This document shows positions 1 through 5,870 of a stretch of 5,870 bases of DNA, in pieces (position 1 is the first letter of the stretch; each line of letters starts with the position of its first letter). The stretch covers positions 1 through 5,870 of the forward strand of contig JAQWON010000038.1 of NCBI GenBank assembly GCA_029245825.1. The letters are read 5' to 3'. The notes beneath the pieces were generated by a model. That model was not told the origin of the DNA. It made no database searches and was given only the letters and a program-made list of their open reading frames with translations. The position numbers were made by a program, and so were the translations under genes. This stretch comes from Flavobacteriaceae bacterium (lineage in GTDB: Bacteria; Bacteroidota; Bacteroidia; Flavobacteriales; Flavobacteriaceae).

Positions 1-1083
1 AGTGTTAATGACTATTTAGGTTTAGCTGATCATCCTGAAATTAGAGATATTGATGCAAAGGCGGCTAAAGAATATGGTTCAGCATATCCAATGGGAGCAA
101 GGATGATGTCAGGACATACTAAGCTTCATGAAGAATTAGAAACAAAACTAGCTGATTTTGTAAACAAGGATTCTTCATATATACTGAATTTTGGATATCA
201 AGGAATTTTATCAACTATCGATAGTTTGGTGTCAAAAGACGATGTAATTGTTTATGATGTTGATTCTCACGCATGTATTGTAGATGGTGTTAGATTACAT
301 TTAGGTAAAAGGTTTACCTTTAAACATAACGATATTGATAGTTTAGAAAAAAATTTAAACCGTGCGACAAAAGTTTCTTCCCAAACAGGTGGAGGCATAT
401 TAGTTATCTCAGAAGGAGTTTTTGGCATGAGGGGTGAGCAAGGTAAGCTTAAAGAAATAGCTTCTTTAAAGAAGAAGTATGGGTTTAGATTTTTAGTTGA
501 TGACGCACATGGATTTGGAACCCTAGGTAAAAATGGCTCAGGAACTGGAGACGAACAAGACATTCAAAATGAAATAGATGTTTATTTTGCAACTTTTGCA
601 AAATCTATGGCTTCAACTGGGGCTTTTATTGCTGGTGATACTGAGATAATAGACTACTTGAGGTATAATATGCGTTCTCAAATGTTTGCTAAATCACTTC
701 AAAGTCAATTGGTATTTGGTTTGATTAAACGTCTTGAAGTTTTAAAAAAATGTCCAGAACTTAAAGAAAGACTTTGGGAAAATGTAAATTTTCTTCAAAA
801 TGGTCTTAAAGATAAAGGTTTTGACATTGGAAATACAATGAGTTGTGTAACTCCTGTTTATTTAAAAGGAAGTATACCCGAAGCCATGACTTTAGTTAAG
901 GATCTTCGAGAGAATTATGCTGTTTTTTGCTCAATAGTTGTATACCCAGTAATTCCAAAGGGTCTAATTCTTTTAAGGCTAATACCAACTGCATCGCACA
1001 CAAGAGATGATATAGATATTACATTAAAAGCTTTTTCTGAGATAAGAACTAAATTAGATAAAGGCTTTTACAAAGCAGATTAG
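1..1083 (+). CDS. Alpha-oxoamine synthase, serine palmitoyltransferase-like (5' truncated)
   Basis: This is a fold-type I PLP enzyme of the alpha-oxoamine synthase family, which condenses an amino acid with an acyl thioester and releases CO2. Frame 1 is open from base 1 to the TAG at 1081-1083 (360 codons). The reading frame already matches the family before the first ATG at 91 (NDYLGL at codons 3-8), so the true start lies upstream and roughly 60 residues are missing. Counting from base 1, visible landmarks are the glycine-rich PMGARMMSGHT (30-40), the cofactor-stacking His90 in DSHACIVDG, Asp167 and His170 in VDDAHGFG, and the Schiff-base Lys201 in TFAKSM. The C-terminal VIPKGLILLRLIPTASHT is typical of the flavobacterial group usually annotated as serine palmitoyltransferase. 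From family knowledge, the product is probably a long-chain base for sphingolipids, or capnine for sulfonolipids. BioF or glycine C-acetyltransferase activity is less likely but cannot be excluded by motifs alone. It converges on dnaN. Confidence 0.9.
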   Translation, partial: SVNDYLGLADHPEIRDIDAKAAKEYGSAYPMGARMMSGHTKLHEELETKLADFVNKDSSYILNFGYQGILSTIDSLVSKDDVIVYDVDSHACIVDGVRLHLGKRFTFKHNDIDSLEKNLNRATKVSSQTGGGILVISEGVFGMRGEQGKLKEIASLKKKYGFRFLVDDAHGFGTLGKNGSGTGDEQDIQNEIDVYFATFAKSMASTGAFIAGDTEIIDYLRYNMRSQMFAKSLQSQLVFGLIKRLEVLKKCPELKERLWENVNFLQNGLKDKGFDIGNTMSCVTPVYLKGSIPEAMTLVKDLRENYAVFCSIVVYPVIPKGLILLRLIPTASHTRDDIDITLKAFSEIRTKLDKGFYKAD

Positions 1084-1110
1084 ATTTCTAGCAAAACATT
1101 ACCTGGATAT

Positions 1111-2232
1111 TTATTCGTTAAGCATAACAGGCATAACAAGCATTGTTATATCTTCAGCCTTGTCTTTATTGTCTATTGGGGAAATTATTCCAGCTTTATT
1201 GGGAAGAGACATTGAAAGAGTAATTTCATCACAATCAATATTGTTTAACATTTCAAGAATAAATCTTGAATTGAAACCTATTTCCATATCATCACCCTTA
1301 TAATCGCAATTTAATCTCTCTTCAGCCTTATTGCTGAAGTCAATATCTTCAGCAGATATATGTAATTCAGAGCCGGCCATCTTTAATTTAATTTGATGTG
1401 TGGTTTTATTCGAAAAAATGCTCACTCTTTTTATAGAATTTAATAAACTTGATCGATTTATTTTTAAAACATTAGGATTTTCCTTAGGAATCACAGCCTC
1501 ATAATTAGGGTATTTACCATCTATTAAACGACAATTAAGACTATAATTTTTAAATAAGAAAAAAGCATTATTATCGTTGTACTCAATTGTTACATCTTTT
1601 TCTAGATCTTGAAGAATCCCTCTTAATAATTGAAGAGGTTTTTTTGGCACAATGAATTCAGCTTTTTCAATACTTGACGAGTCCATAGTTCTTCTATATT
1701 TAACCAATTTATGTGCATCAGTAGCAACAAAAATAATTTCGCTTTCATAAAATTGAAAAAAAACTCCACTCATGATTGGTCTTAAATCATCATTTCCAGA
1801 GGCAAAAAGAGTTGAATCAATCGCTTTTCCAAGTAAATCCCCTGATATTTTAGTTTTTGCTGGATCTTTTACTTGAATAGGCTTAGGAAATTCTTCCCCA
1901 TCAAAATAGGCTAAACTATATTTACCACTATTAGCACTAATTTCAATGGTATTTTGATCATTTTTAATAAAAGTTAAAGGTTGATCCGGAAAGGTTTTTA
2001 AAGTATCGACAATCAATTTTGCCGGTATGGCAATCATCCCCTTATCTTCTGATTCAACATCTATGGTTGAAGACATGGAAGTTTCTAAGTCTGAAGCTGA
2101 TAAAATCAATTGATTAGAGTTCAAATGAAATAAAAAATTATCTAAAATAGGCAGAGTATTTGTACTGTTAATTATACCTCCAAGAATTTGAAGTTCTTTT
2201 AGCAGTTTTTCACTTGAAACAATAAATTTCAT
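1111..2232 (-). CDS. dnaN: DNA polymerase III beta subunit (sliding clamp)
   Basis: This is the replication processivity clamp, a ring-shaped dimer that encircles DNA and tethers Pol III and other clamp-binding proteins. The 373 residues match the family's usual length of about 370, with three clamp domains at roughly 1-122, 128-246 and 250-373. Recognisable stretches are MKFIVSSEKLL at the start, LRPIMSGVFFQF (150-161), VATDAHKLVKY (169-179, compare VATDGHRLA in E. coli), LIDGKYPNYEAVIP (236-249), NSRFILEML (321-329) and the C-terminal MLVMPVML (364-371), which belongs to the peptide-binding pocket region. The ATG at 2232-2230 gives the standard N-terminus. No Shine-Dalgarno sequence precedes it. 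It lies 66 bp downstream of gldG on the same strand, away from any visible dnaA, and has a good -7 promoter element of its own. It looks complete and essential. Confidence 0.97.
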   Translation of the reverse strand: MKFIVSSEKLLKELQILGGIINSTNTLPILDNFLFHLNSNQLILSASDLETSMSSTIDVESEDKGMIAIPAKLIVDTLKTFPDQPLTFIKNDQNTIEISANSGKYSLAYFDGEEFPKPIQVKDPAKTKISGDLLGKAIDSTLFASGNDDLRPIMSGVFFQFYESEIIFVATDAHKLVKYRRTMDSSSIEKAEFIVPKKPLQLLRGILQDLEKDVTIEYNDNNAFFLFKNYSLNCRLIDGKYPNYEAVIPKENPNVLKINRSSLLNSIKRVSIFSNKTTHQIKLKMAGSELHISAEDIDFSNKAEERLNCDYKGDDMEIGFNSRFILEMLNNIDCDEITLSMSLPNKAGIISPIDNKDKAEDITMLVMPVMLNE

Positions 2233-2234
2233 TC

Positions 2235-2288
2235 GTTAAGTTATTAATAATCAAATATAGGTTTAAAGAAAAAGATAATAAACTTAAC
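2235..2288. repeat. Imperfect inverted repeat bracketing the dnaN -7 element
   Basis: The left arm GTTAAGTTATT (2235-2245) is the reverse complement of the right arm AATAAACTTAAC (2277-2288), apart from one extra A in the right arm. The 31-bp centre contains the TATATTTG element. The arms fill most of the gap between gldG and dnaN. It could be an operator or just AT-rich coincidence; no function is shown. Confidence 0.35.
2252..2283 (-). promoter_or_regulatory. Candidate dnaN promoter (Bacteroidota type)
   Basis: Read on the minus strand, TATATTTG at 2259-2252 matches the Bacteroidota -7 consensus TAnnTTTG perfectly. A weak -33 match, TTTA instead of TTTG, lies at 2282-2279 with a 19-bp spacer, which is the preferred spacing. 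Transcription would begin around 2245-2247 and leave a leader of only about 15 nt before the dnaN ATG at 2232. The match is visible in the sequence. Its function is inferred, and AT-rich DNA can produce such matches by chance. Confidence 0.5.
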
Positions 2289-2298
2289 TTATCAAAAG

Positions 2299-3951
2299 TT
2301 ATTTACTAAATTTTATTTTTCTATTCATTATGCCTATAAAACCAATGATATAAACAAAAATGGGTATTATAATAAGCATAAAAATTTTCCAAAAAACCCC
2401 ATTTATTGAAACTTTAGACTCATTTAAAAGGCCAATATTTGTTTCTTTGTTTTTAATTCTCAGTAGCGATTCGTTTTTCATTAAATAATGAACACAGTCA
2501 TTAAGAAAGCTCTTGTTAGAATAGAAATTATTAGTCCATTTGTCATAACCCAACTCTAAAGGAGCATTTTGCTCTATTTGATTTTCGGCTAATTCTCCGT
2601 CACCGATAACAATAATTGCGCTTTTACCATTTTCTAGTTTGGATTCTGTTATTTTACCTGGTCTGATTTTATTTTTATATGCAGATTCAAAAAGCCCTTT
2701 GATTAAGACTCCAAGGAATTTAGATTCAGTTTTAAAATCTGATGGAGAAAAACTTGAAATAGATTCTTCAAGCGATATTAAAAAAGGGATCTTTTTAACT
2801 CTGGATAATTTTGAACTTTTGATTAAAATTTCTTTATCTAAATTGTTTCTTAGTGTGTCTATACTTATTGGAAATCTTAAGATAATTTCACTATTACCCT
2901 TGCCGATAAAATTATTTTGAATTGGCCTGGATAGAGGATAATAACTGAATGGTATTGGCACATATTCTGATTCATTATTTTGACCTTTAGCCAAAACGAT
3001 TGGAGCACAATACATATCCTCAATAATAGTTCTATTTAAACGGATTCCATATTTAAAAAAAATATCGTCTAGATTAAGATCATTAAATAACGCTAGAGAC
3101 TTTCCTCCGGTCTTAAATAAACTGTCTTTATCTAAATTAAAATTATTTAATAACCAAATACTTTTCCCACCTCCAATAGTATATTGATCAATAATATATT
3201 TTTCTTTATAATTAAATTTTTTTTTGGGATTTGAAACAAGAAGAAGTTCAAATCGATTTAAATTTTCTAAAGTTTTTTGAGGATCATTTTCTAAAGCTTT
3301 TAAATCAAAAGAGGCAACTTGATAATATTTTTGTAAACTTTTTACAAAATCAGTTAGTAGAATATCCCTAGATGTTTCGTGAGAGGTTAATACAGCAATT
3401 CTTCTTTTTTGTTTGAGATTAATTTTAAACAATGCTTCATAAAACCCTTTTTCAAGTTCTCTTATAGATCTATTTATTTTTTCAATTTTATTATCACCTA
3501 AGTTCCTTTTTGTTAATGAAACTAAAACAGACCTTTTATTGTTACTTACAATAGCCCAAGGAAAGAAAATAGTTCTTTCAATATTCTGACCCTGATTCTC
3601 TATAGAAATCTCAGGTGAAATACCATATTTTTCCATCTCATTAATTAATGAATTCAAATCATCTTCGCCATTAAAAGGATTAATAAATTCAAAAATAATT
3701 TTTTCAGATTTTTGATTCATTGATTTAAGTAATTCCTTTGTTTCTCTTCTAAGCCGATGATATTCAGCAGGCATTCTACCATGAAGAAGAATATCAATTT
3801 TAATGGGCTCTTTAAGTTCTTTTAAAAGAATCTCTGTTTCTTTTGATATTTTATATCTTTTGTCAGATGTAGAGTCAAATCTATAAGGGATTATTTGTCC
3901 AACAAATAAAATTATAGTTATTACAAGAAAAATTTTTAAAACTTTTAACAT
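2299..3951 (-). CDS. gldG: Gliding-motility ABC-transporter auxiliary protein GldG
   Basis: GldG is the large, mostly extracytoplasmic partner of the GldA-GldF ABC-type complex, which is required for gliding in Flavobacterium johnsoniae. The 550 residues fit the family's usual length. There is one N-terminal membrane anchor (about 5-22) and one C-terminal membrane helix (about 523-542), followed by a short basic tail. After the anchor come KRYKISKETEILLKEL (31-46) and KEPIKIDILLHGRMPAEYHRL (start about 47), the characteristic GldG opening. FEFINPF lies at 87-93. A nucleotide-fold-like section follows, with RRIAVLTSHE (183-192), LLLVSNPKKKF (236-246) and YTIGGGKSIWLLNN (257-270). It starts 13 bp after the gldF stop, so it is almost certainly cotranscribed. 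The ATG at 3951-3949 has no Shine-Dalgarno sequence. A nine-A tract in the coding strand (plus-strand T9, 3217-3225) encodes the KKK near residue 243. The transported substrate of this complex is not known. Confidence 0.93.
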   Translation of the reverse strand: MLKVLKIFLVITIILFVGQIIPYRFDSTSDKRYKISKETEILLKELKEPIKIDILLHGRMPAEYHRLRRETKELLKSMNQKSEKIIFEFINPFNGEDDLNSLINEMEKYGISPEISIENQGQNIERTIFFPWAIVSNNKRSVLVSLTKRNLGDNKIEKINRSIRELEKGFYEALFKINLKQKRRIAVLTSHETSRDILLTDFVKSLQKYYQVASFDLKALENDPQKTLENLNRFELLLVSNPKKKFNYKEKYIIDQYTIGGGKSIWLLNNFNLDKDSLFKTGGKSLALFNDLNLDDIFFKYGIRLNRTIIEDMYCAPIVLAKGQNNESEYVPIPFSYYPLSRPIQNNFIGKGNSEIILRFPISIDTLRNNLDKEILIKSSKLSRVKKIPFLISLEESISSFSPSDFKTESKFLGVLIKGLFESAYKNKIRPGKITESKLENGKSAIIVIGDGELAENQIEQNAPLELGYDKWTNNFYSNKSFLNDCVHYLMKNESLLRIKNKETNIGLLNESKVSINGVFWKIFMLIIIPIFVYIIGFIGIMNRKIKFSK

Positions 3952-3964
3952 CTGAATTGTAAAA

Positions 3965-4693
3965 TTATTTTTTCATTCTATTTAAATTAATAGCACTTAA
4001 ATATATAAATAGATAGTTTAGAGCAAAAAAGTATGAAAAATCTTTAATTGATATTATCCCTTGATTTAGACTAAAATAATGTTCTTTGATCCCAATATAA
4101 TTAATCATATCATATACTTTTGGATCATTAATAAAATCAACAAATTCATTAACAAAGAATAGAAAAAAACAAATAAAAATTGATATGATAAAGCTAACAA
4201 TTTGATTGTTTGACAGAATCGAGCTGAAAATAGAAATTGAAATAAAACTACAGCTTAGTAAAAGTAAGCCAACATATGATGTAATTGTACTGCCAATATC
4301 AATTAATGCCGTATCATCTTTTAATGAATAAATTCCAATAAAATATATTACAGTAGGAATTATATTAAAAACAGAAATTATAAAACAGCCAATAAATTTC
4401 CCAAGAACTAATTCAATATTCTTTATTGGCTTTGAAAATAGAATTTCAATTGTTCCTGTTTTCAGTTCATTGCTAAAGCTTTTTATGCAAATTGCTGGCA
4501 ACAGAAAGATCAATATTATTGGTGATAGAGAAAAAAAGGTATTTAAGTCAGCAAAACCAGCATTTAACAAATTAAACTGATTGTCTAATACCCATGTAAA
4601 TAGAGTCGTTGTAGTTAGAAAAACAGTTATTATTGTGTAGCCTACCCAACTTGAAAAAAAATCATTTATTTCTTTTTTAGCAATTATCCACAT
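3965..4693 (-). CDS. gldF: Gliding-motility ABC-transporter permease GldF
   Basis: GldF is the inner-membrane permease of the GldA-GldF-GldG complex. The 242 residues are the normal length. Six hydrophobic helices can be read at about 17-36, 55-71, 98-123, 138-160, 164-184 and 218-236, the ABC-2 permease layout. Between helices 2 and 3 lies FSNELKTGTIEILFSKPI (73-90), which carries the E...GT.E.L...P pattern of the cytoplasmic loop of this class and presumably contacts the ATPase. The C-terminal GIKEHYFSLNQGIISIKDFSY region (start 201) is also typical of drug/Nod-type and gliding permeases. The start codon lies 2 bp after the stop of the upstream DUF62 gene, so translation is probably coupled. 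No Shine-Dalgarno sequence is present. No ATPase gene lies nearby, as expected if gldA is unlinked. Homology to GldF in particular rests on the pairing with GldG. Confidence 0.93.
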   Translation of the reverse strand: MWIIAKKEINDFFSSWVGYTIITVFLTTTTLFTWVLDNQFNLLNAGFADLNTFFSLSPIILIFLLPAICIKSFSNELKTGTIEILFSKPIKNIELVLGKFIGCFIISVFNIIPTVIYFIGIYSLKDDTALIDIGSTITSYVGLLLLSCSFISISIFSSILSNNQIVSFIISIFICFFLFFVNEFVDFINDPKVYDMINYIGIKEHYFSLNQGIISIKDFSYFFALNYLFIYLSAINLNRMKK

Positions 4694-4695
4694 TT

Positions 4696-5526
4696 TTATT
4701 CAAATTTAACAGTTATAGGATCTCTATAGTCCAGTCCAAATAAACTTGCTGCACTGCCATAGGTTTTTGGATTACTTTTGTATATACCTAGTTCTAGATG
4801 ATTCGCAGAATTAAATATTGCAATTTTCTTTCCGTCTTCTTCTCTTTTTTCTTTAGGACTTGAAAAATCAATCGCATCAGTGTAACTCTCATAAATATTT
4901 TCAAACTTAACAGTTCTTGCAAAAATTTTATAATCTCTAGATTTCCCAATTTCATTAAAAAATTTTTTATTAATATTTGTCACAACATTCCCATAGTTAT
5001 CAATATAAATTACGCTTCCTAAAATTTGATTTTCTTTATTGTTTACTACTGGATTTATATTTGTTATTTGTTTAATTGTCTTTATAGTTTTACCTATTAC
5101 TTCTAATTTACCCATTCGTGATAAGTGAGATGCCACTTTAACAAAAGCGTCAAGTACATAAAAAGAAGAAGATTCATTTTCGCGAATATTGATTTCTACT
5201 ATTTTTTCTGCTTTGAGATCATCTTTAATCATAGAAAAAATTCCATTGTCAGATCCTATAAAGTAATGCCCTTCAAAAACCATTGCTATGTGCCTATTTT
5301 CAGGAGTTAATTCTGATTCAACTCCTATAATATGAATTGTTCCTTTTGGGAAGGTTTTATAAGCATTTTTTAAAACATATGCTGCCTCTGAATGATTATA
5401 GGGCTGTATTTCATGAGAAATATCAATAATCAATGCATTTTTTACCCCACTGAGAATAGCTCCTTTCACTGAGGCTACAAAAAAATCTTTATTACCAAAA
5501 TCGGTAGTTAGAGTTATAATTGACAT
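4696..5526 (-). CDS. DUF62 family SAM-dependent protein (SAM hydroxide adenosyltransferase-like)
   Basis: Characterised members of this family (PF01887) hydrolyse S-adenosylmethionine to adenosine and methionine; fluorinase and chlorinase are relatives. The 276 residues cover both domains. The N-terminal domain shows TTDFG (7-11, whose Asp binds the ribose in fluorinase), IDISHEIQPYN (34-44) and FIGSDNGIFS (89-98). The C-terminal domain shows YIDNYGNVVTN (174-184), IAIFNSANHLELGI (235-248) and GSAASLFGL (257-265). Two signatures are altered. The usual DPGVGxxR is replaced by ESELTPENR (70-78). The usual FHGRD is replaced by FYVLD (122-126). By my alignment the catalytic Asp, Arg and His become Glu70, Asn77 and Tyr123, so hydrolase activity should not be assumed. 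As I recall, related Bacteroidota proteins share these changes. The gene is first in a unit with gldF and gldG, with a 2-bp gap to gldF, and is divergent from phoH. The ATG at 5526-5524 gives the expected short N-terminus. Confidence 0.92.
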   Translation of the reverse strand: MSIITLTTDFGNKDFFVASVKGAILSGVKNALIIDISHEIQPYNHSEAAYVLKNAYKTFPKGTIHIIGVESELTPENRHIAMVFEGHYFIGSDNGIFSMIKDDLKAEKIVEINIRENESSSFYVLDAFVKVASHLSRMGKLEVIGKTIKTIKQITNINPVVNNKENQILGSVIYIDNYGNVVTNINKKFFNEIGKSRDYKIFARTVKFENIYESYTDAIDFSSPKEKREEDGKKIAIFNSANHLELGIYKSNPKTYGSAASLFGLDYRDPITVKFE

Positions 5527-5560
5527 TGTTAAGATTAATAATAAAAATTAATTAAATTTG
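5526..5560 (+). promoter_or_regulatory. Candidate phoH promoter
   Basis: TAAATTTG at 5553-5560 is a perfect match to the Bacteroidota -7 element TAnnTTTG. The nearest upstream TTG (5526-5528) gives a 24-bp spacer, one longer than the usual range, and it overlaps the start codon of the divergent DUF62 gene. Transcription from here would begin near 5566-5568 and leave a leader of about 44 nt before the TTG start of phoH. Confidence 0.4.
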
Positions 5561-5588
5561 AATATTAAGACAACTATAAGCAAAATTA
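5543..5588 (-). promoter_or_regulatory. Candidate promoter(s) for the DUF62-gldF-gldG operon
   Basis: Two alternatives can be read on the minus strand. TAATTTTG at 5588-5581 matches TAnnTTTG perfectly but has no TTG at a suitable distance upstream. TAATTTTT at 5550-5543 matches 7 of 8 positions and has TTG at 5573-5571 with a 20-bp spacer, inside the 17-23 range described for Flavobacterium. The first would leave a leader of about 45-50 nt, the second about 10 nt. The sequence does not decide between them. Confidence 0.35.
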
Positions 5589-5610
5589 AATATTTTTAAC
5601 TCACTAGCCC

Positions 5611-5870
5611 TTGACGGAACTAAAAATTGAACTTGAAGAGTTAAATTCACAAGATTTTTTCGGTCAACAAAATCGTAATATTAATAAACTTCGATCTTGT
5701 TTTCCGAAGTTAAAAATTGTTGCTAGAGGAAATTCCATAAAAGCTTTTGGGGAAGAAAAGTATTTGAAAAAGTTTCAAAAAGACCTCATGCTGCTTATAG
5801 AACACTTTAATAGATATAATATTCTGGATGAAGAAACTATTGGAGGAATAATCCTTAAAAATGATTTTAT
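5611..5870 (+). CDS. PhoH-like ATPase, N-terminal part (3' truncated)
   Basis: The visible 86 codons are the N-terminal region of a PhoH-family protein, a cytoplasmic P-loop ATPase linked in several bacteria to RNA metabolism and the phosphate-starvation regulon. The support is the order FFG (16-18), FPKLKIVARGNSIKAFGEE (31-49, a KH-like RNA-binding segment) and LLIEHFNRYNILDE (start 61), as seen in flavobacterial PhoH proteins. The full protein is normally a little over 300 residues, so the Walker motifs lie beyond the window. The start is unusually well fixed: an in-frame TAG at 5605-5607 sits two codons before TTG 5611, and the first in-frame ATG (5788) is already inside the conserved part. 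The gene therefore starts with TTG, with no Shine-Dalgarno sequence. It is divergent from the DUF62-gldFG unit across 84 bp. Confidence 0.88.
   Translation, partial: MTELKIELEELNSQDFFGQQNRNINKLRSCFPKLKIVARGNSIKAFGEEKYLKKFQKDLMLLIEHFNRYNILDEETIGGIILKNDF

Larger units (their letters stand above)
2299..5526 (-). other. Likely operon: DUF62 gene - gldF - gldG
   Basis: Three same-strand genes follow one another with gaps of 2 bp (4694-4695) and 13 bp (3952-3964), and neither gap has room for a promoter or terminator. They are read from the divergent region at 5527-5610. dnaN follows after 66 bp and probably starts its own transcript, though no terminator separates it from gldG. The order DUF62-gldF-gldG-dnaN, with phoH divergent, matches my recollection of other flavobacterial genomes, but that was not checked here. 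Confidence 0.75.

Noticed and set aside
267..563. Antisense open frame of 98 codons opposite the synthase gene
   Set aside because: It lies wholly inside a strongly supported gene on the other strand, and its translation resembles no protein I recognise.
91..1083. The ATG at 91 as the true start of the synthase gene
   Set aside because: Codons 3-30 upstream in the same frame (NDYLGL and the AYP before PMGARMMSG) are conserved family sequence, so the gene starts before the window.
1123..1139. Short direct repeat GCATAACAGGCATAACA
   Set aside because: It encodes the conserved dnaN C-terminus MPVMLN and is explained by codon use there.
1133..1149. Perfect 7-bp inverted repeat ATAACAA-gca-TTGTTAT
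   Set aside because: It lies inside the 3' end of dnaN coding sequence, its stem is almost all A-T, and no T-tract follows on either strand, so it is a poor terminator candidate.
2241..2250. 10-bp perfect palindrome TTATTAATAA upstream of dnaN
   Set aside because: It contains only A and T and is too short to claim as an operator by itself; it partly overlaps the longer inverted repeat already reported.
2639..2920. Plus-strand open frame of 93 codons opposite gldG
   Set aside because: It is a mirror of the gldG coding sequence, with no promoter or family resemblance.
5125..5310. Plus-strand open frame of 61 codons opposite the DUF62 gene
   Set aside because: It is internal to conserved DUF62 coding sequence and its composition is that of a reverse-frame artefact.
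1..5870. Search by eye for CRISPR arrays, tRNA or rRNA genes, insertion-sequence ends and defence or toxin-antitoxin genes
   Set aside because: Genes fill nearly the whole window, all are recognisable housekeeping or gliding families, and no repeat arrays, RNA folds or transposase motifs were seen.

Overview
The window is an AT-rich stretch of ordinary-looking chromosome from a member of the Bacteroidota, most likely a marine-type flavobacterium. The evidence for this is the gliding-motility pair gldF-gldG, the flavobacterial style of the alpha-oxoamine synthase and of the DUF62 protein, very low GC, no Shine-Dalgarno sequence before any visible start, and good matches to the Bacteroidota -7 promoter element (TAnnTTTG). 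The species cannot be named from this sequence.

Layout from left to right. (1) Positions 1-1083, + strand: the 3' part of a PLP-dependent alpha-oxoamine synthase (serine palmitoyltransferase-like), whose start lies outside the window. (2) 1084-1110: a 27-bp convergent gap with no visible terminator. (3) 1111-2232, - strand: dnaN, the replication sliding clamp. (4) 2233-2298: a 66-bp gap with a likely dnaN promoter. (5) 2299-5526, - strand: a tight three-gene unit read in the order DUF62 SAM-dependent protein, gldF, gldG. The gaps inside it are 2 and 13 bp. (6) 5527-5610: an 84-bp divergent intergenic region with candidate promoters for both sides. (7) 5611-5870, + strand: the 5' end of a phoH-like ATPase gene that starts with TTG and runs off the window.

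GldF and GldG are the membrane and auxiliary parts of an ABC-type complex whose ATPase, GldA, is normally encoded elsewhere. No ATPase gene is visible here. dnaN sits downstream on the same strand and could receive read-through, but it appears to have its own promoter. The synthase at the left edge probably feeds sphingolipid or sulfonolipid synthesis. Sulfonolipids have been tied to gliding in this phylum, so its position beside gldFG is suggestive, although the genes converge and are not one operon.

I did not find a novel mobile, defence or RNA system. The observation most worth following up is that the DUF62 protein appears to lack all three residues of the Asp-Arg-His set assigned to catalysis in characterised SAM hydroxide adenosyltransferases, while keeping the SAM-binding signatures. 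Every gap between genes is under 100 bp, so no long stretch is left unexplained.
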